Below, piece after piece: positions 25,089-39,300 of a DNA stretch of 64,000 bases. Numbering within the stretch: position 1 is the first letter of the stretch; every line of letters begins with the position of its first letter. The stretch comes from Lithospermum erythrorhizon (Eukaryota; Streptophyta; Magnoliopsida; Boraginales; Boraginaceae). The notes under the pieces are model-generated. The model had not been told where the DNA came from. It did no database searches and saw only the letters and a list, made by a program, of their open reading frames with translations. The stretch is from positions 124,001 through 188,000 of the forward strand of contig JADFUC010000750.1 of the NCBI GenBank assembly GCA_019722365.1, read 5' to 3'. Position numbers and translations under genes: made by a program.

Positions 25089-28000
25089 TTATAGGTACTG
25101 TTTATGTATCCTGGATCGATTCTCCTCCCACCAAACTCTAGCATGCACTTCCCCAAACATCTCTCGGCTGCAGATTGAAACGTGAAATCGAATCAAGAAC
25201 TATGCAAGGTTTTAAGGAAGGTTGGACAATTAGGCCTATTGTAGCTAGGCATTTTAATCAAGATAAGCAAACAAGAGAGATACTTACCTGAATCTGACAC
25301 GCCTGAGTTCTCTTCGACCATCAGGCAATGCTCTAATAGTTATATAAACTCCAGGTTCATCTTGTTCGACCCATTCAGTCTCCAGATCACTTGCATTGCT
25401 AATAGACAACTCCCCTGACCGATCAGCATATTCTCTTGATGATCCCGTGTCCATGGAAGTGTCCGCATCCAGAGATGATGCTTCAGTAGTAATAGTCTTA
25501 GCAGTGCCACTGAGGCTCGAGATCTTTGGAGTCGAAGCACCCAAAATTGAAGAAGAAGAATCACAATTAGTGTTGTTGAACCTTGAAGAAGCCACTGATT
25601 GATGATCAAGTGAATCTGATGATGAATATGCCACTGGTCGGGTTAAGGCACGAGGCAATCTTTCTTTTGTTAGCGGAGGTGTTACAGGGCTGTTTTGAAC
25701 TGACCCTCTCTTCGAGCTCTGGAAGAGAAAATAAAATAAAGATGAGCACAAAAAAGTGTGAAATAAGTTGATACTGTAGTTTTTCGCCCATCGTTACTAG
25801 TTCAAGACCCGCTACCATATAAAGTCATATGCTATTTCATCATTAAGATATATACATTGAGCTGATGAAGCCTACCTCATCTTCAGATCTTGCAGTTGTC
25901 GGGAGGGGAAACGCTTGGCGGTTCAGCCTCTGTACATTGTAAAGTTCCATTACTCTTTCATAATTCTCAGCCCACCATCTTTGAGCTTGAAATTTGTTAT
26001 ACATATCTCGACTGAATAAACCAAAATAGACATGTCAATCACTCCATCAAATTGTTTATATGAAATTAGGAAGTTAAGATTCAGTCACTTCATGTAAAAT
26101 ATCTAGAGTTGAACACTTTGAAATGAAACATCATATGATCCAAAAAGGTGTTACATTAGTTATGGTCTTATGGAGTCCACAATCGATACTTTGAATCATG
26201 TCTTAATTTAAATTTAGTTCATCATGCAAGTTATTTGCAAAATGTTATACTCCCTGCGTTTCACAATAGTTGATTGTTTATAATTTTTATTAAAGAATAT
26301 TAATTGTTTTTACATGCTTTGGCTTGGCGTAAAATATAAAGTTTAATGTAATTCACATGGTTAACAAATACTACAATGTTTCAATTTTGTAACATTCTAT
26401 TATAGAATTGAAATAAGATCGTTATAAATATAGGAGAGTTTAATGTGGTGTACATAAAAAAAATTAAAAGCTAACTAAGTAGATTGGAGTAAGAATAAAT
26501 TTAACCTAAAAGTGACAATCATCAAAGTGCCAGGTAAAGAAAGAGGTGAAAGATGAACCAAAAATAAATAAATAATGAGCTAGCCCTTAGTGAAATAGCA
26601 TAATTATTGCAGTTTAGTGATGAAGGGTCAATAATGGTAGGCCACTAATACCCAATCTAGCCTACAACCTTCTTCAACTAAAGATGGCACGCATGATTTT
26701 AAGGCCAACATTAATGGATTGCTTTGACCTTTCATCTAACTACAACCCATCCCTCAATGCCACCAATCACATAATATACACACTATCTTTTAGTTTGAAT
26801 TAGCGTTTTCAGTTTTATAATACAATAAGTAATTTTGTATTTATTAAAGAGAAGTTACAATAAGATACGGAGTAATATAAAAATGTTTTCAAAATCAATA
26901 CACTTATATATATCAACTTTCCATTTATTAGAACAATGAATGGAAAAATATTTATTTATGATGAAAGTTTACCATTCAAAATCAATACAATTAATTTCAC
27001 GGAATGCATACCGAGTCACATTCCATTTCATTAATTATGATCACATGCCATTATTTTGACGAATCTAATGTTTGTTGGAGAATATCATCTGTTCATTTAA
27101 TTATCACAAATAGTACAATTTAAACTAGTCCCTATACCTAAAAAATTCTTATCATGAACTTTTATCTAACTAGTAAAGTCTTAGTAGTATATTTCAATGT
27201 TTAGCTAGATGGATCTTATTTAATTTTTTGTAAAGTCATAATTTTTTCAGTATGAAATACTCCCTTCATCCCTTTATCTAAGATCATTTTTCTAAAATAA
27301 CAATCATTTTTTAAGATTTCATTTTACTAAATTAAGTGATCTCCGTATCTAAAGATCATTTTCCTAAAATAACAATCCATTTTTAAAATTTCATTTTACT
27401 AAATTAGGTAAGTAAGAAAAATTGATTAAGAGAGTATATTTTTGTTCATTTTTAAAAATCAATATCCTTGTTTGGTAATTCATTCTATTATCTCTTACTT
27501 ATCTAAATCCTTCTCCCTCAATTTTTGAAGAGTGAGAGGAGAATGATATATATGAAACAATTTAATATTTTATCTCTAATTCATCTTAACCCAAAATTAT
27601 ATTATCCAAACAAAATATTTGATATTCTTCATGATTGATCCTGAGTTGGATTAAGTTCTTGATTGATTGAGATTCCTGTATGATAATTTAGTTTGACAAA
27701 AAATCATGTGAAGTAATTTCATAATTCATGCAAAAAAGTAATCATAGACCATGGGTTCAGGGGACAGAAGTATTAAAAAATGAGAAGAGTCTAGTGAAAT
27801 AAATGCGTACGAAAATGAAGGCAATTATGAAATACCCGACAACACTACGACAATGAGGCCTAGCATAATCGAACGTTACCCTACAATACTCTTCATTACT
27901 TTGGCTTTTTGGACTTTCACCCCCCACAATAAAGGAATGGCTGTAATTCCTATTTAATTCTACCTTCACAAATTTACTAGCTTACTTTTGAATTAATTCT

Positions 28001-30187
28001 ACTTTCAATTCTCACTACACAAGTTTATATCAACCTTCATTTTAATAATAATTCAAACTATTTTCCGACATCATGTTTTCTTTTAAATTAGTTACTTCAA
28101 GTCGTTGATATAATCTCTGGGATTAAACAATTTATAATGTAGATGTTAAGTCAACAAAGCAAGAGAGGACAACATGAATCAATTGCGCTTAGCAGGTTGT
28201 CTTTATTAATATTACCAATAAATTGTACTACGAAGAACCTCATGATGAAGATCAAGAATTCAGGATAGCCACAAAACTTTTTCTATTTTTCGCTAAAACC
28301 CCACACATTGACAACAAAAGGAAATACTTGCCCATTTTTCTTCATTCAAATTTCGATTAAAACTGGCAATTCAACTAAGACATGGAGTTTGTAAAAACTA
28401 TTTTTTATGCTTTTAATGGAAAAATGGAAGTTTATATAGGCCAGCTACACCAAACATTGAGAATATAAGGACTTTTTCTTAAATTTTCTATAAAATATAT
28501 GCCTATTATACTTCAAAATAAGCTACAATAACAATACTTTTTATTTTAAATAGTAGAAAAATTCCAAAATAGTACTCAAAATATCATAGAGTTTTACATA
28601 CAACATTGGATTTGTTATCAAACAATTTATTTACCTATGGCTAATTTCCACAAAGTAAAAAAATCAACAAGTTTGTAATTACCAATATGCACATTCCACC
28701 AAATGACAAACATCTCAATCAGAAATATTCCTTGTCAACTATCCGAAGCATAGGAACAATCAAAATCGATGAATCCAATACCACCAAATATTAGCATAAC
28801 CACTCAATTAATAATAAATACTTCCTAACATCCCAAAATATTATCCAATTTAATAATAATCCCACCAAAAAATAAACAACATATATAAAAATATATGTTA
28901 AAAAATGAGAAATCAACGACCAAAATTCAATAACAAACAATTTTTTAATGAAATGTATGAAATCAAATAAGAATAAATATTAGCATATCACTAAATTAAA
29001 AAACAAATACTCTCTCCATTTCAAGTGGTAGATAAATTAGGGGGTAATGAGAGATTAGTCGTAATTCCTAAAATTTTGAAAAATTAAATATTTATTATGA
29101 AAAATAAAATTTTATCATTCTATATATAATTTTCTTCGTTCGTCTAATATATATTGATTCATCTATCCCTTATTCATGATTCCGCACTAATTTATTTTTA
29201 AGAGATTATCCGATTCCATATATTTTTTAAAAAAATTGGCCACACACATAAAATAAAATATCTAAATTCAAAATCTTAAAAACCGACCATTAAAATTCAA
29301 AATCAGATAATAATTTTTATAAGATAAAATAAAAATAACTTACTTGAATCGAATCCTCTTAAGATCATTCCCGCCACGTGGCAACGACAAGAATGTAATA
29401 AGCACACCAGGTTCCACTTGCGCCACCCACTCCTTAGGCTCATTCTCCTCCACGAACACAATCTGGTCAACGCGCCGCCCACTCGCCGACGCCGACAAAG
29501 TCAACGGCGTAGCCTCGCCGCTAGAAATTCCCTTAAGTCTAGCCTCCAACTCCTTCCGCCCCGCCGAGGCGGAGTTGAAACTCCCACTCCGCTTGTATGT
29601 CCACCGGAACTTCTCCGACGCCGCCGTTGAAGCCGCGGAGTCTGAGTCGACGGTGGTTGGGTTTTGACTAAGTGGTTGACTTGTGCATGGGTTGCATTGT
29701 TTGTATGCTCCTGAGGCTTTTAATGCCATGTCCTTAATCTGAACAACCATAATGTTTTTTGTGTTGTAATAAGTTTTATTTTGTAGTAATGAAAAAAATT
29801 AAAAAATAATCCCACCATCATAAAAAGATTGTCAGGTTTTGAATTTTAATGGTTGGTTTAAAAAAATTATGAACTTATATACATTTAGGTGACAATATAG
29901 ATAATCATATTGTATTTTCGAACTACTTTACTATTTGACAATAATTTTGATTCGAATAAAAAAGTAATGTGTGGAGATTAAGGGTGCAAAGGATGTTAAT
30001 TCTGATCGTTAAAAATAGAACTAGATGATATTTTTGAGACGGAAAGAGTACATTATTTAGAGTATACCTGAGAGCTGAGAGATTTAATGGGTTGTTTATT
30101 ATTTGAGGGGATGTTTTGGGAGAATTTGTTTGGATGATCAAGAGGATCATCGTTGGGTTGCTTAGAACGAGCTATGCAAGTCAGCAT
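25089..30187 (-). CDS. BRX: BREVIS RADIX family protein (two BRX domains)
   Basis: Regulator of root and vascular growth that acts between auxin transport and signalling at the plasma membrane. Five exons on the minus strand: 30187-30068, 29738-29344, 26011-25876, 25718-25288, 25167-25089; all join in frame, 386 residues. The N-terminus [10 protein letters not shown] matches the family's conserved start, with a cysteine thought to be palmitoylated. The first BRX domain runs from [19 protein letters not shown] to [17 protein letters not shown], the second from [20 protein letters not shown] to [19 protein letters not shown] at the very end. The linker between them is Ser/Thr-rich. Intron 2 is long (about 3.3 kb) and filled with AT-rich repeats. 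No lesion is seen. Whether it is BRX itself or a BRX-LIKE paralogue cannot be told here. Confidence 0.9.
27277..27418. repeat. 71-bp tandem duplication in BRX intron 2
   Basis: Two diverged copies of a unit starting tctaagatcattttt lie head to tail, preceded by actcccttcatccc, which looks like the end of a Stowaway-type MITE. The whole is probably MITE-derived. Confidence 0.6.
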
Positions 30188-32035
30188 TTTGTTCTTTATT
30201 TCTAGCTTTCGATTCGATTTGATCAACGAATAAACCTGGGAACAAGACAATAAACGTTAGCAATGATCGAATTGCAGTAAAACTATGCAAATGTGACAAA
30301 TAAATTGGGACATCAGAAACCTGTATGTAAAAGAGAGAGTAAGAATGCAGTAATGTGATGACAGTGCTGTGCCTCTGTGAAAGATTCCTGTAGATTATTG
30401 AGTATAAGTGAGGGTCCATTAAATAAAATAGGAAACAAATGATTCTTTTTTGGATTTAAGATTAGTGAAGAGTAGAAAAAGAAAGAGGAAAAGTATGTAA
30501 GGGGGTGTAAGTAGGAGTGAATGAACAGAATGTGGACAACCTTATTGAAACAGTGGTACAATCAGTGTTAGCAGTAATCAATCAATCAATTGATAAGAAG
30601 AATACAAGGGGTTGATATAGAGCAAGCTTCAATAGGACATAATGTGAATAATATGCTTATTTTTGTTCCACTTTCAAGACTCTATTCTTTGCTTTATGTG
30701 TGTGTCTTTGGTGGGCTTTTATTCTTACCTTTTTTTTACTTTTAAAATAACTGATTTAGTTTTTCTATTTTCGGTTCATAAAATGATAAATAAATATCGC
30801 CAGTAGGTGACGCTTTTATTCATTTGTTTCTTTCATAAAAATCCAGAAAAAATTATGCCGTTTCTTATTTTGGATACGACATAAAGCTTTGTGATTAATT
30901 ACCATTCAGGCGATAAAATTAATATAGGCACGTGAGATCGCATTAGATTCGTTTGATATATATTTTTTAGAAATATCAGCTTTTTTATAATTTTCATAGC
31001 GTAAATTAAATATTCGTTTAGCATATTTGGAGGCGGTGAAAATCGAAATTGGATAATGCACACAGGATAAAGTAATATATAAAAGAGATAGAAATATTTC
31101 AACGTGCAATGATAGTTAACCATTAATTATCAGTTGATTTGAATATTGAGGACCAATTATATTTTGGTCGCACAATTGTGGCTTGTCGATGCGCGTTGTC
31201 CACTGCTAGTGGCCATATTGGTATATTTTAGTCCCTTTTCAACAGATACATGACCAAATCGAGCAATTTGAATTCGATACTATGACTAAAATAAACTACT
31301 ACGATCTTAAAATTGAATAATAGATACTTATAAATTCTATATAGGAGTATATATATATATATTTATAAATTCACTCCAATCTAAAAAACAAACCACAAGA
31401 ACTCGTAAGAGTTGTCATAATAACATGTTGTATCTAAAGAATAACTATGAATATCCAAATGCCAAGATCCTCAATAATGGAAAAAATTAGAAGTAACATT
31501 TGATACACCCTCCCTCCCCACCCCACCCCACTAGCCCAACACCTCCTTGAGAAAACATATTTTCCTGACATCAAATAGTTATTATAACACATGCCATCAA
31601 TTCGACAGGAGCAAACTGAGCTGAACTAAAACAATCATGAACCATTGTACATATCTGCACAAAGCCTATTTCTTTTTATTACTGTATCAAAAGGAGAACT
31701 GCTACCACTCATAATAACCATGCAACTTGCAAGGTGTTGAATCAAGTAAATGAGAAAGTCAACAGTCAATCACAATGGATAAACTTCTTAAAGACATAAA
31801 TATGAACATAAAACTACAGATCAAACACCATAATGCATTCCTAGAGTTAAATAGTTCAAACAACTCACTGATAAAATAAGGCTAAGATTCTAAATATCCA
31901 CTTCTTAACATAAAATAAAAGGATGTCTAGCAATAAAAAAGAGGTTCAGTTGAAGGACCGTTATGAGGTAGGCATATCCCGAGCTAATATAGCACAAGTA
32001 GAAGGTTAGCTCCCCGAATCATTTAATTGCATCGG
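30188..32035. other. Intergenic: BRX promoter side and Alfin-like 3' side
   Basis: The 5' leader of the BRX-family gene, possibly with an untranslated-region intron, and the 3' end of the Alfin-like gene fall here. A short TA run occurs at about 31,347-31,362 and a C-rich patch at about 31,507-31,535. No other gene is visible. Confidence 0.5.
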
Positions 32036-34790
32036 TCAAGGGCGTGCTCTCTTGTTGCTGCAAGATGGGCATTTGTACTGCTTAATATGCTCAGCTCTGG
32101 CAGGAGTGATCTTCACACACTTACCGTGAAACCACCTCTCACATATATCGCAACAGATCCAGAATTCATCTGAAGCATAATTCTCACCACATGCACCGCA
32201 CAACGTGTCACCATGCTCAGCATCTTCTTCTTCTTCCAGTTCTTCATCCTCGTCTTTTGTTTGGACCTTCGTGTACTTGCTCTGCCATCCAAAAAAGTTA
32301 TAAACACAAGGTTATTTGTCACAACACATTCAGCTATTGAAAGCGGTAGCCAAATAGGAAACAAAATTATAAAGCTACATTCACATTTTCCGTCTCACTT
32401 GGAGATACGGAAACAATCAAGTATGTGAAAGTACAGGTGAAATAACCTCGAATCCACTCAAATTATCTAAATGACAATTGACTAATACTTCTAGTCACAT
32501 ATGCTACATTAGAAGACTCAGAACTATGGCAGAAGCCATTTTTAACACATTGGGTTTTCAAATGAAAAGGTGAAGTGTGTTACAGTGAAATCATATCAGT
32601 GTGACTCCCATCATGACCCCACCGCTTCCTTCCAGGGGCATAAGAAAAGAAGAAAAAGACTAAGAGCCAATGCGAAAAGGAACATCAGCAATTAGACCAA
32701 AGGAATAGCAAGTGATAAATCACAGATGCATGAATACCGACAGCACAAAGATCATAAGCATGATCTAGTAGTATTCAACGTACTTGACAGGATCCAAATT
32801 CTAGCAAATTGATATGTTTCATTAACTTAGTTCCCCAAACTCATCCAGAAAAGACAAAAGGTTTACAACCAAACAGTTGAGAGAGACATTGTGCTGCAGC
32901 AGGAGTGCAGGACTTTATCATACTACACACAGGATGTGAATGTAGTGCCAGAGCCAGAGTCCAGACGAGAAAACACTTTCTATTTTCATCAAGAGAAAAT
33001 GTGAATAGGGAGGCTAAATTACCGCTTTCGAGTTTGACTTGGATTTGCTGGTGCTATGGTTTGAGGCTGATGGCTTCTCTTTAGCTTGTTTTTTGGAAGC
33101 TCCATTTACAACTTCAAACACAGTAGGCAGATCGTTTATCAAGTTAAAGAGACGCTTCCTGCACAATCACCATAACACATAGCACATCAAGATTTATTAT
33201 AAGAAACGTTACATTGCAAAAGCTTCAGAACTTTGAAAGTGCTTACCTGTCAGACTTATCAAAGCCATATCTAGCTCCCAGATAGAAGGCAACTGCAAGC
33301 AACCATGCGTCACAGTGCACAGCAATGAGAGACAGCCAGTCCTTCTCCTGCATTCCATCTCTGGCGAAGTTGATACCCAGTGCAGGCTCTGGAAGTTCTG
33401 GTGGTACTTCCTCAGCTGGCAGATTGACCTCCCACACCTCACTTGGGAAGCCATAAAGACAGAGATTTTCCTTCTCTGTAAAGTTCTCAGATAAATGGCA
33501 AACAAATATAGCTGAAAAATGGATATAAAGATGCCCAAAAAACACAGCAGATACATTGAGGCCAACTCAAGGGACAGAATCGTAAAAAACCCAAATAAAA
33601 ATTATAGTAACTAGAAACATAAATATCCTTCAAAATTTAGAATATTCAGCTACAGGAATGATATCTTTATTCTTTATAACACAAAATTAACTTTCAAAAT
33701 CATGAAATACGTCGATCCATAATACTATTAATGTAGAGTGTATGCTTGACTATTCAAAATAATACTTACACTCACCTTAATTGAAGAGTTCGTTTATACT
33801 CGGACAAAAAATGTATCAGGTAAATTACACAGTAATCCTTTTCTAATGCATATATTCAGCCATCCAGGATTCAAGGGCTAGAAGTGACATGCAATTGAGA
33901 AACTAAAAACGACATAACAAATATATCTATCAAGCATAAGCTAACTCGAAAACTACAAAGCATGTATAATAATTAAGGGTCTTCAATTACAAGCCAAATT
34001 TGTTCACTACTTGCATCCATTAATTTAGGTAACAAGAATAAATAAATACATTGAAGGCACAACTCACCAGGATCACATTTCTGATAAAACTCCTCAACAT
34101 CTGCACACGAGAATATACCAAATCAACAAAACAATTAAGCAAATTTAGAATGTGATGTAACAGGTTAACTACGCTAACTAGATGCCCAAGTACTCTAAAA
34201 GAGGCTCCAGCACCCCTCAAGATGGGTAGAGTGGGGTCAACTTCTCTCATGCGATACTTGGATGCCAATTAAACATTGATAGATAAATTTTAACTACACT
34301 TCAACAAAAAGATGTCCCGATGCCTCTAAAGAGTCTCCGCCTAAGGAGGGTAGGTGGATTACATTGTACGCAACCTTACTCATGTGATAAGTGATACCAT
34401 AGATACTTATTCAGAGTTGACTCAATAATTTAACTACACTTGAACAAAAACATGGATACTTAAAAGTCTCACTTCAGAGAAAACTTGGTTAATACATAGC
34501 GCTTATCCACACTAGTCTAATAAGTTTTTTTCCGAATTGACCCAATAATTTAACTACACTTCAAACAAAAATAACAAAAAATTGATAAAACATTAAAAAA
34601 AAACACAATCCTAAAATATTACAAAACACACACAATAATAAAATATGGGTTATATATAATTAAATGAAAAAAAAATATGGAGCAAAAAAAAAAAAGCAAA
34701 CCAGTAGTAGAGCTTATTAAAGCAATTACGGCAGCCTTTGAAGTCTGAAAATCTCGTCAGTGTGGGGATTATGTGTGCTCCGCTGTCCAT
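32036..34790 (-). CDS. Alfin-like PHD-finger protein, first exon out of frame
   Basis: Nuclear histone reader; the PHD finger of this family binds histone H3 trimethylated at Lys4. Exons on the minus strand: 34790-34702, 34100-34068, 33475-33247, 33158-33023, 32281-32036. The N-terminal Alfin domain is clear in exons 2-4 ([37 protein letters not shown]), then a Lys/Ser linker, an acidic stretch, and a PHD finger: [53 protein letters not shown], with all Cys4-His-Cys3 ligands present. Exon 1 starts MDSGAH as expected, but the next residues do not match the family and its 89-base length leaves the wrong phase: joined to exon 2 it would hit a stop at once. Several small indels relative to a normal first exon are inferred. 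Either exon 1 is misassembled, or the gene is broken or uses another start. Confidence 0.82.
34186..34400. repeat. SINE-like dispersed repeat, two partial copies (Alfin-like intron 1)
   Basis: Two segments share the core atgcc-(n)-ctctaaaagag-tc with a following ggtagrgtgg block; the second also has tacgcaaccttactcatgtg, which resembles a widely spread angiosperm SINE of tRNA origin. Related pieces lie at about 41,940-42,055 and 47,205-47,260 in myosin introns. A third motif, aatttaactacacttcaaca, recurs at about 34,287, 34,427 and 34,546. Confidence 0.45.
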
Positions 34791-36381
34791 CGTAGCTTAC
34801 TGTGCACCTTCAACGGAGCTATACAAGTTCGATCTTCTAGAGAGAGACAAATATTTTAGTCCAATTGCTTCAGTGTTGACGAGAGAGAAAGATGGAGATA
34901 TTAAAGTGAGTTGACCAACAGTCAAAACAAATCGAACAATATTAGTAGTATTGAGTTTTTATTAAAGCTAACTGCCTAGGTTTGAACATTAATTTTTATT
35001 ACAAGTGTCTCTAATCCTACACCAAACTATATTAGGTTATTTTGGTTTTGCACAAATTTTTAGAAGATTTCAAACAACTCTCATGTATTTTGTTTTCCCT
35101 CCATTTTTTATTACTAAATTTGGGAAAAGTGGAATCAATAATGAAATTTTTATTTTGGAAAAAAAAATTGGGATGGAGGAAGTAGTAGTAAAAATAGGTA
35201 TGTGTTTTTGTATTAGTAAAAATAGGAGAATTAAAAAGTGTAATAAAAAGTTTGATTTGATATGGATACAAATTAAAATTGTCAATTTCATATTAGGTAT
35301 GTGCTTTTGGTATTGAATTGGAAAACTTTGGGCATAGTATAAATATTTAAAAATTTATATAGACATTCCTTCAATTTTAATTCAACATGAAAATAAATAC
35401 ACCCTCAACATATTCATGGCGAGAATTGTTTTAATAAGAAAATTCAAACTGTCATAAAAATCAAATTTACAGTTGTTCGAGAAATAATCTTGAAGATTCA
35501 AAAATAGTAAAATAAATATTCAAAACATTGATTCATTGGGCACCCCGATGTACTGTATTTCTTTGTAAGAGTGTCATATTGAGTGTGGAGGGCTGGAGGC
35601 CGATAAGGATGGTACATGAATATTCACTTGTTGTTGATGGACTACATTTTTTTCACCTGGTATTAAGCATAGGTTTTTCGGAGAATTGCTCATCTCTTCC
35701 ATTGTTGGCTCTTACCATGTTTGCAAGATAGTATGTTACCAACATGAGAAAAAGGAGCATATTCTATGTGAGCTATGTAACTCAAAGATTGTTCTAATTT
35801 GGATCATGCTACAAAAGTTCTCTTGGACACAGTTTCAAATTGTATGAACATGAAACATTTGAAAAAATGTATTTAAAAATTGTGCATATTGTATAACATA
35901 TTTTCATGTTAAAAATAAAATCAAAAGTGTGTCAACTGCATTTCAATAAGAGTAACCCTTTTTATTTTCTTCAATTATGTTTTAGTATGAATGAATCCAG
36001 TACATCTCCGAGAATCAGAGGGAAAAAAAGAACCTTGTATGAAATTTAAGCGTGTTATCAGACAACATATTGATGATTTCAATACATCTGTCAAAAAATA
36101 AAAAATAATCCAAAACACAAACCCCTTAATTTACAATCACAACCCCAACCAGACAAATCAAACTAATAATAACCACAGCCATTTAAATGACTGTAGTTGA
36201 AAAGGCATGAGAGGGAAAATCAAAGCGACAACTAAACAGTGGTCAGTGTCCAAAAATGGAACATATACAACACTGATACTGGACAGTGAAAATACTATGC
36301 ACAAGTCTGCCCGATGACGAGGGAATAGAGGTCTTAGCAATAAAGAGGCTGAGACCAATTGCAAAGCGAGCTCTGAAACGA
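34791..36381. other. Intergenic between the Alfin-like and myosin genes
   Basis: AT-rich DNA holding the Alfin-like promoter (left) and the myosin 3' untranslated region (right). The open frames at 35.0-35.3 kb on both strands overlap one another and lack any recognisable motif. I see nothing else. Confidence 0.5.
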
Positions 36382-39300
36382 TCATTTCTCAGAGCGCTGA
36401 TGAAGAAATACGAATCCAGAGTTCTCGCGGATTAATGGGGGAGGTTCAATGTCAGCTACGTTTATCTGTTCCATTGACTTGGAGATATCATCCACAGAGA
36501 ATGGGATGCTGCATTAAAATAAACATCACCAATATCAATACTGGCACAAACTTACCTACGAACTGTAACTGCTGGTTGCAACTACTCTTTTTGCAACATA
36601 TTCTAAACTGACCATGTGGCATGGTTGCATCAAGAGGGCGACCTATGACATTTCTACCTTGAAATTCTCGATAGCCAATGAAACAACTATAACTGACATC
36701 TTAAAAGATTGTGTGATGTGAGGGTCTGAGTATACAGAGAATAAAAATAATTACCTCGAATCATCATCTAGTAAAAAGGAACTGCTGACAGCGTTGTTGG
36801 ACTCCTCCGACATCATAACTCTCATACTTGAAATGACCTATAATAGGAAGAAATTTTATATGAACAGTCTCAGGTTTCTATATTAAAAAACAATGAAAAT
36901 GAAAACTGCATTAGAATCTCCATAGCAAGATCAATAAATAAATCGTGTGTGAGCATTTGTGTATATATATAAGGTAATACTAATGCATACAAGGTCAGGA
37001 TACTCGACATTGTTAAAGATCTCACTTACTTCTGAAGAGACGCTGTGGGTACCATATTTGTCATCCCAGTACATTGTACTAATCCTGTACAGCTGTTGTA
37101 TGCTAAGAACCTACAAATCAAGTCAAACTAAATGAATAACAAGGACACTGACAGCGAAATAAAAATCGGGTAAAGGAAGAATTTCTTACTGGGCAAAGTT
37201 CATTCATTATTTCATTCAGAGACTTTTTGGGCTTCTGGTGTATGACCTGAAATGTGGAGTAATGAAAATTGAGCTTTGCAACTTAAGTAGATTGTGTGAT
37301 CATAGCAAATCATCAATAATGATACTTACTAGAAATCCTACTGCCTGTCTGATGTGCTTCAATTCATCCCATGCAAAGCCTACATACTGAATGTCAAAGA
37401 CAGGTTAAGAGATCGAAATGATGATTTAAGTTTACAATTCTATATAGGCGTATCATATGCTTACTTCTTCAGTTGCAAAGCAACACCATTGTTCTAATTC
37501 AGCCAAACCTGCCTTGACATACTCCCCATTACTGAATGAGCAACACTCACGGCGCAAAAGAAGACTGAAAATTGAATTTTTAATCATGTAATGATAGAGA
37601 AAGCATGATTAGTTGGTTATACTGCTCATCAGAAGCTTCAAAATTTGAAAATTTTAACTCAATACCTGTTGAAGAGTTGAACATTAATGAATGAGAATAT
37701 CTGGCTAAAGACTTTTCGGACCAAATACGGAGGAACCTATGACCAATCAACAGTAAGCCAACAAAATATTCATGTATAAAATTAACTGTAGTTCTCCTTA
37801 ATAGAATTTCAAACTTACGTAATTTGCTTTCATTATTTTCAAGTAATTGTTCAAGCTTTTCACAATGCTCTGCCAATGACCCATAAGAGCTTGTTGAGCA
37901 ACAGCATTAGCTTGAGAACGCCCTTTCACTAAGCTTGCACGAGATGTTCTAGGCGCCTGTGTTCATAACAGACCCCTAAAGTGTTACTATTTGAACCGTT
38001 ATAACTGGACATGCATATACATATACGGAGTATTTTTAATTTCAGATTAAATAAAGGATTGAAAGTTTCCATATATATTCACATAATTATTTAATTAGAT
38101 TAACACAAAATTCGAGAAGAAATACTTCAACAGAAAAATATCAGGTGAAACGGTCTTTTGCAGTACATGGGACTATTATGATGAAGTATACAAAAGTCTA
38201 TTACTGTAGTTCATTCAGGTGCTGTCATATCTCCTACTGGAACCGGGGTTTGAAACCAAACTTCTCCTGATAGATCTATAATATACAGCATGCCTTAAAT
38301 TTCCATAAATGTGTAGCAGTCTCCAATTGAAGGAAAGCATTATACTAATCAAACATATTCAAATGATAGGTTGAAGTTATCACTTAAAAACTTACGAATC
38401 ATGACTCGTTGATCAAAACTTTGAATGGGCATGGAGAGTGAATTACCTGAATGCATGATCCAAGCAGAGGGGAAATTTCTTTCTTTAGGTTATCTCTTAT
38501 CATGCCATAGATTTTCTCAAGGAAAGCAGTAAGCTGCTGCTTGAATAGCAAGGCAGGGTATTTAGCCTCAACTTGACGTAAGTCATCCAACTTACCAAGC
38601 ATTCTACCATTCAGAAATGAGAGACCAGCACTTTGAGGAGAAGTTCTTATCCCCTACGCAGATGTTATCGACTTATAAAACATGTTTGGTGATGAATTAA
38701 ATCACTTAATCAACTGGGGTGCAGGGTAATCTGGGAAAGGAGAAGTTACTTGGGACATCCTCCCAAAAAGAGAAGCTGATGATGATCTCCGCCGCTGTGG
38801 AGTCAAGCTAGCTGCACCACTGGCTTTAAGAGTGCGTTGAAGAAGCATTAACAAAGTAGATGCATTACAGAGCCAGTAGCCTAATACATCATTATTATCA
38901 GGAACCTTCAGTATATAATGTTGGAGTTAGTGACTAGGCCGAGCAAAGAGCAAACATAAAAGCGACAAAGACAATGCAAGTATTTGTACTATCGATTTAT
39001 ACCTCTATGCATGATGCTATAGTATGAATTATATTTTCGAATATACTAGTTCTTTCAACTTCAAATGACCTCCATTGGAGAAGGCATTTATATATAACAC
39101 ATGCAGCAACTGGTTTCCCTCCAGAAAATCCCAGGTCTTGTGAAATGCACTTGACCAGCAAGTCTTGGTTCTCCTAAAGTATAATAGTTAAATCATCAGA
39201 CATCCAATAGCAGGAAAATGAATAATATGGAATGGAATAAAGTAGCATGAAATGAATTTCAAGCAATGGAATAATAAATCCTGTAAGAGTTGGTGCAATA

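Noticed and set aside
29344..29667. Plus-strand open frame of 107 codons opposite BRX exon 2
   Set aside because: It is the antisense shadow of a GC-richer real exon that carries a BRX domain.
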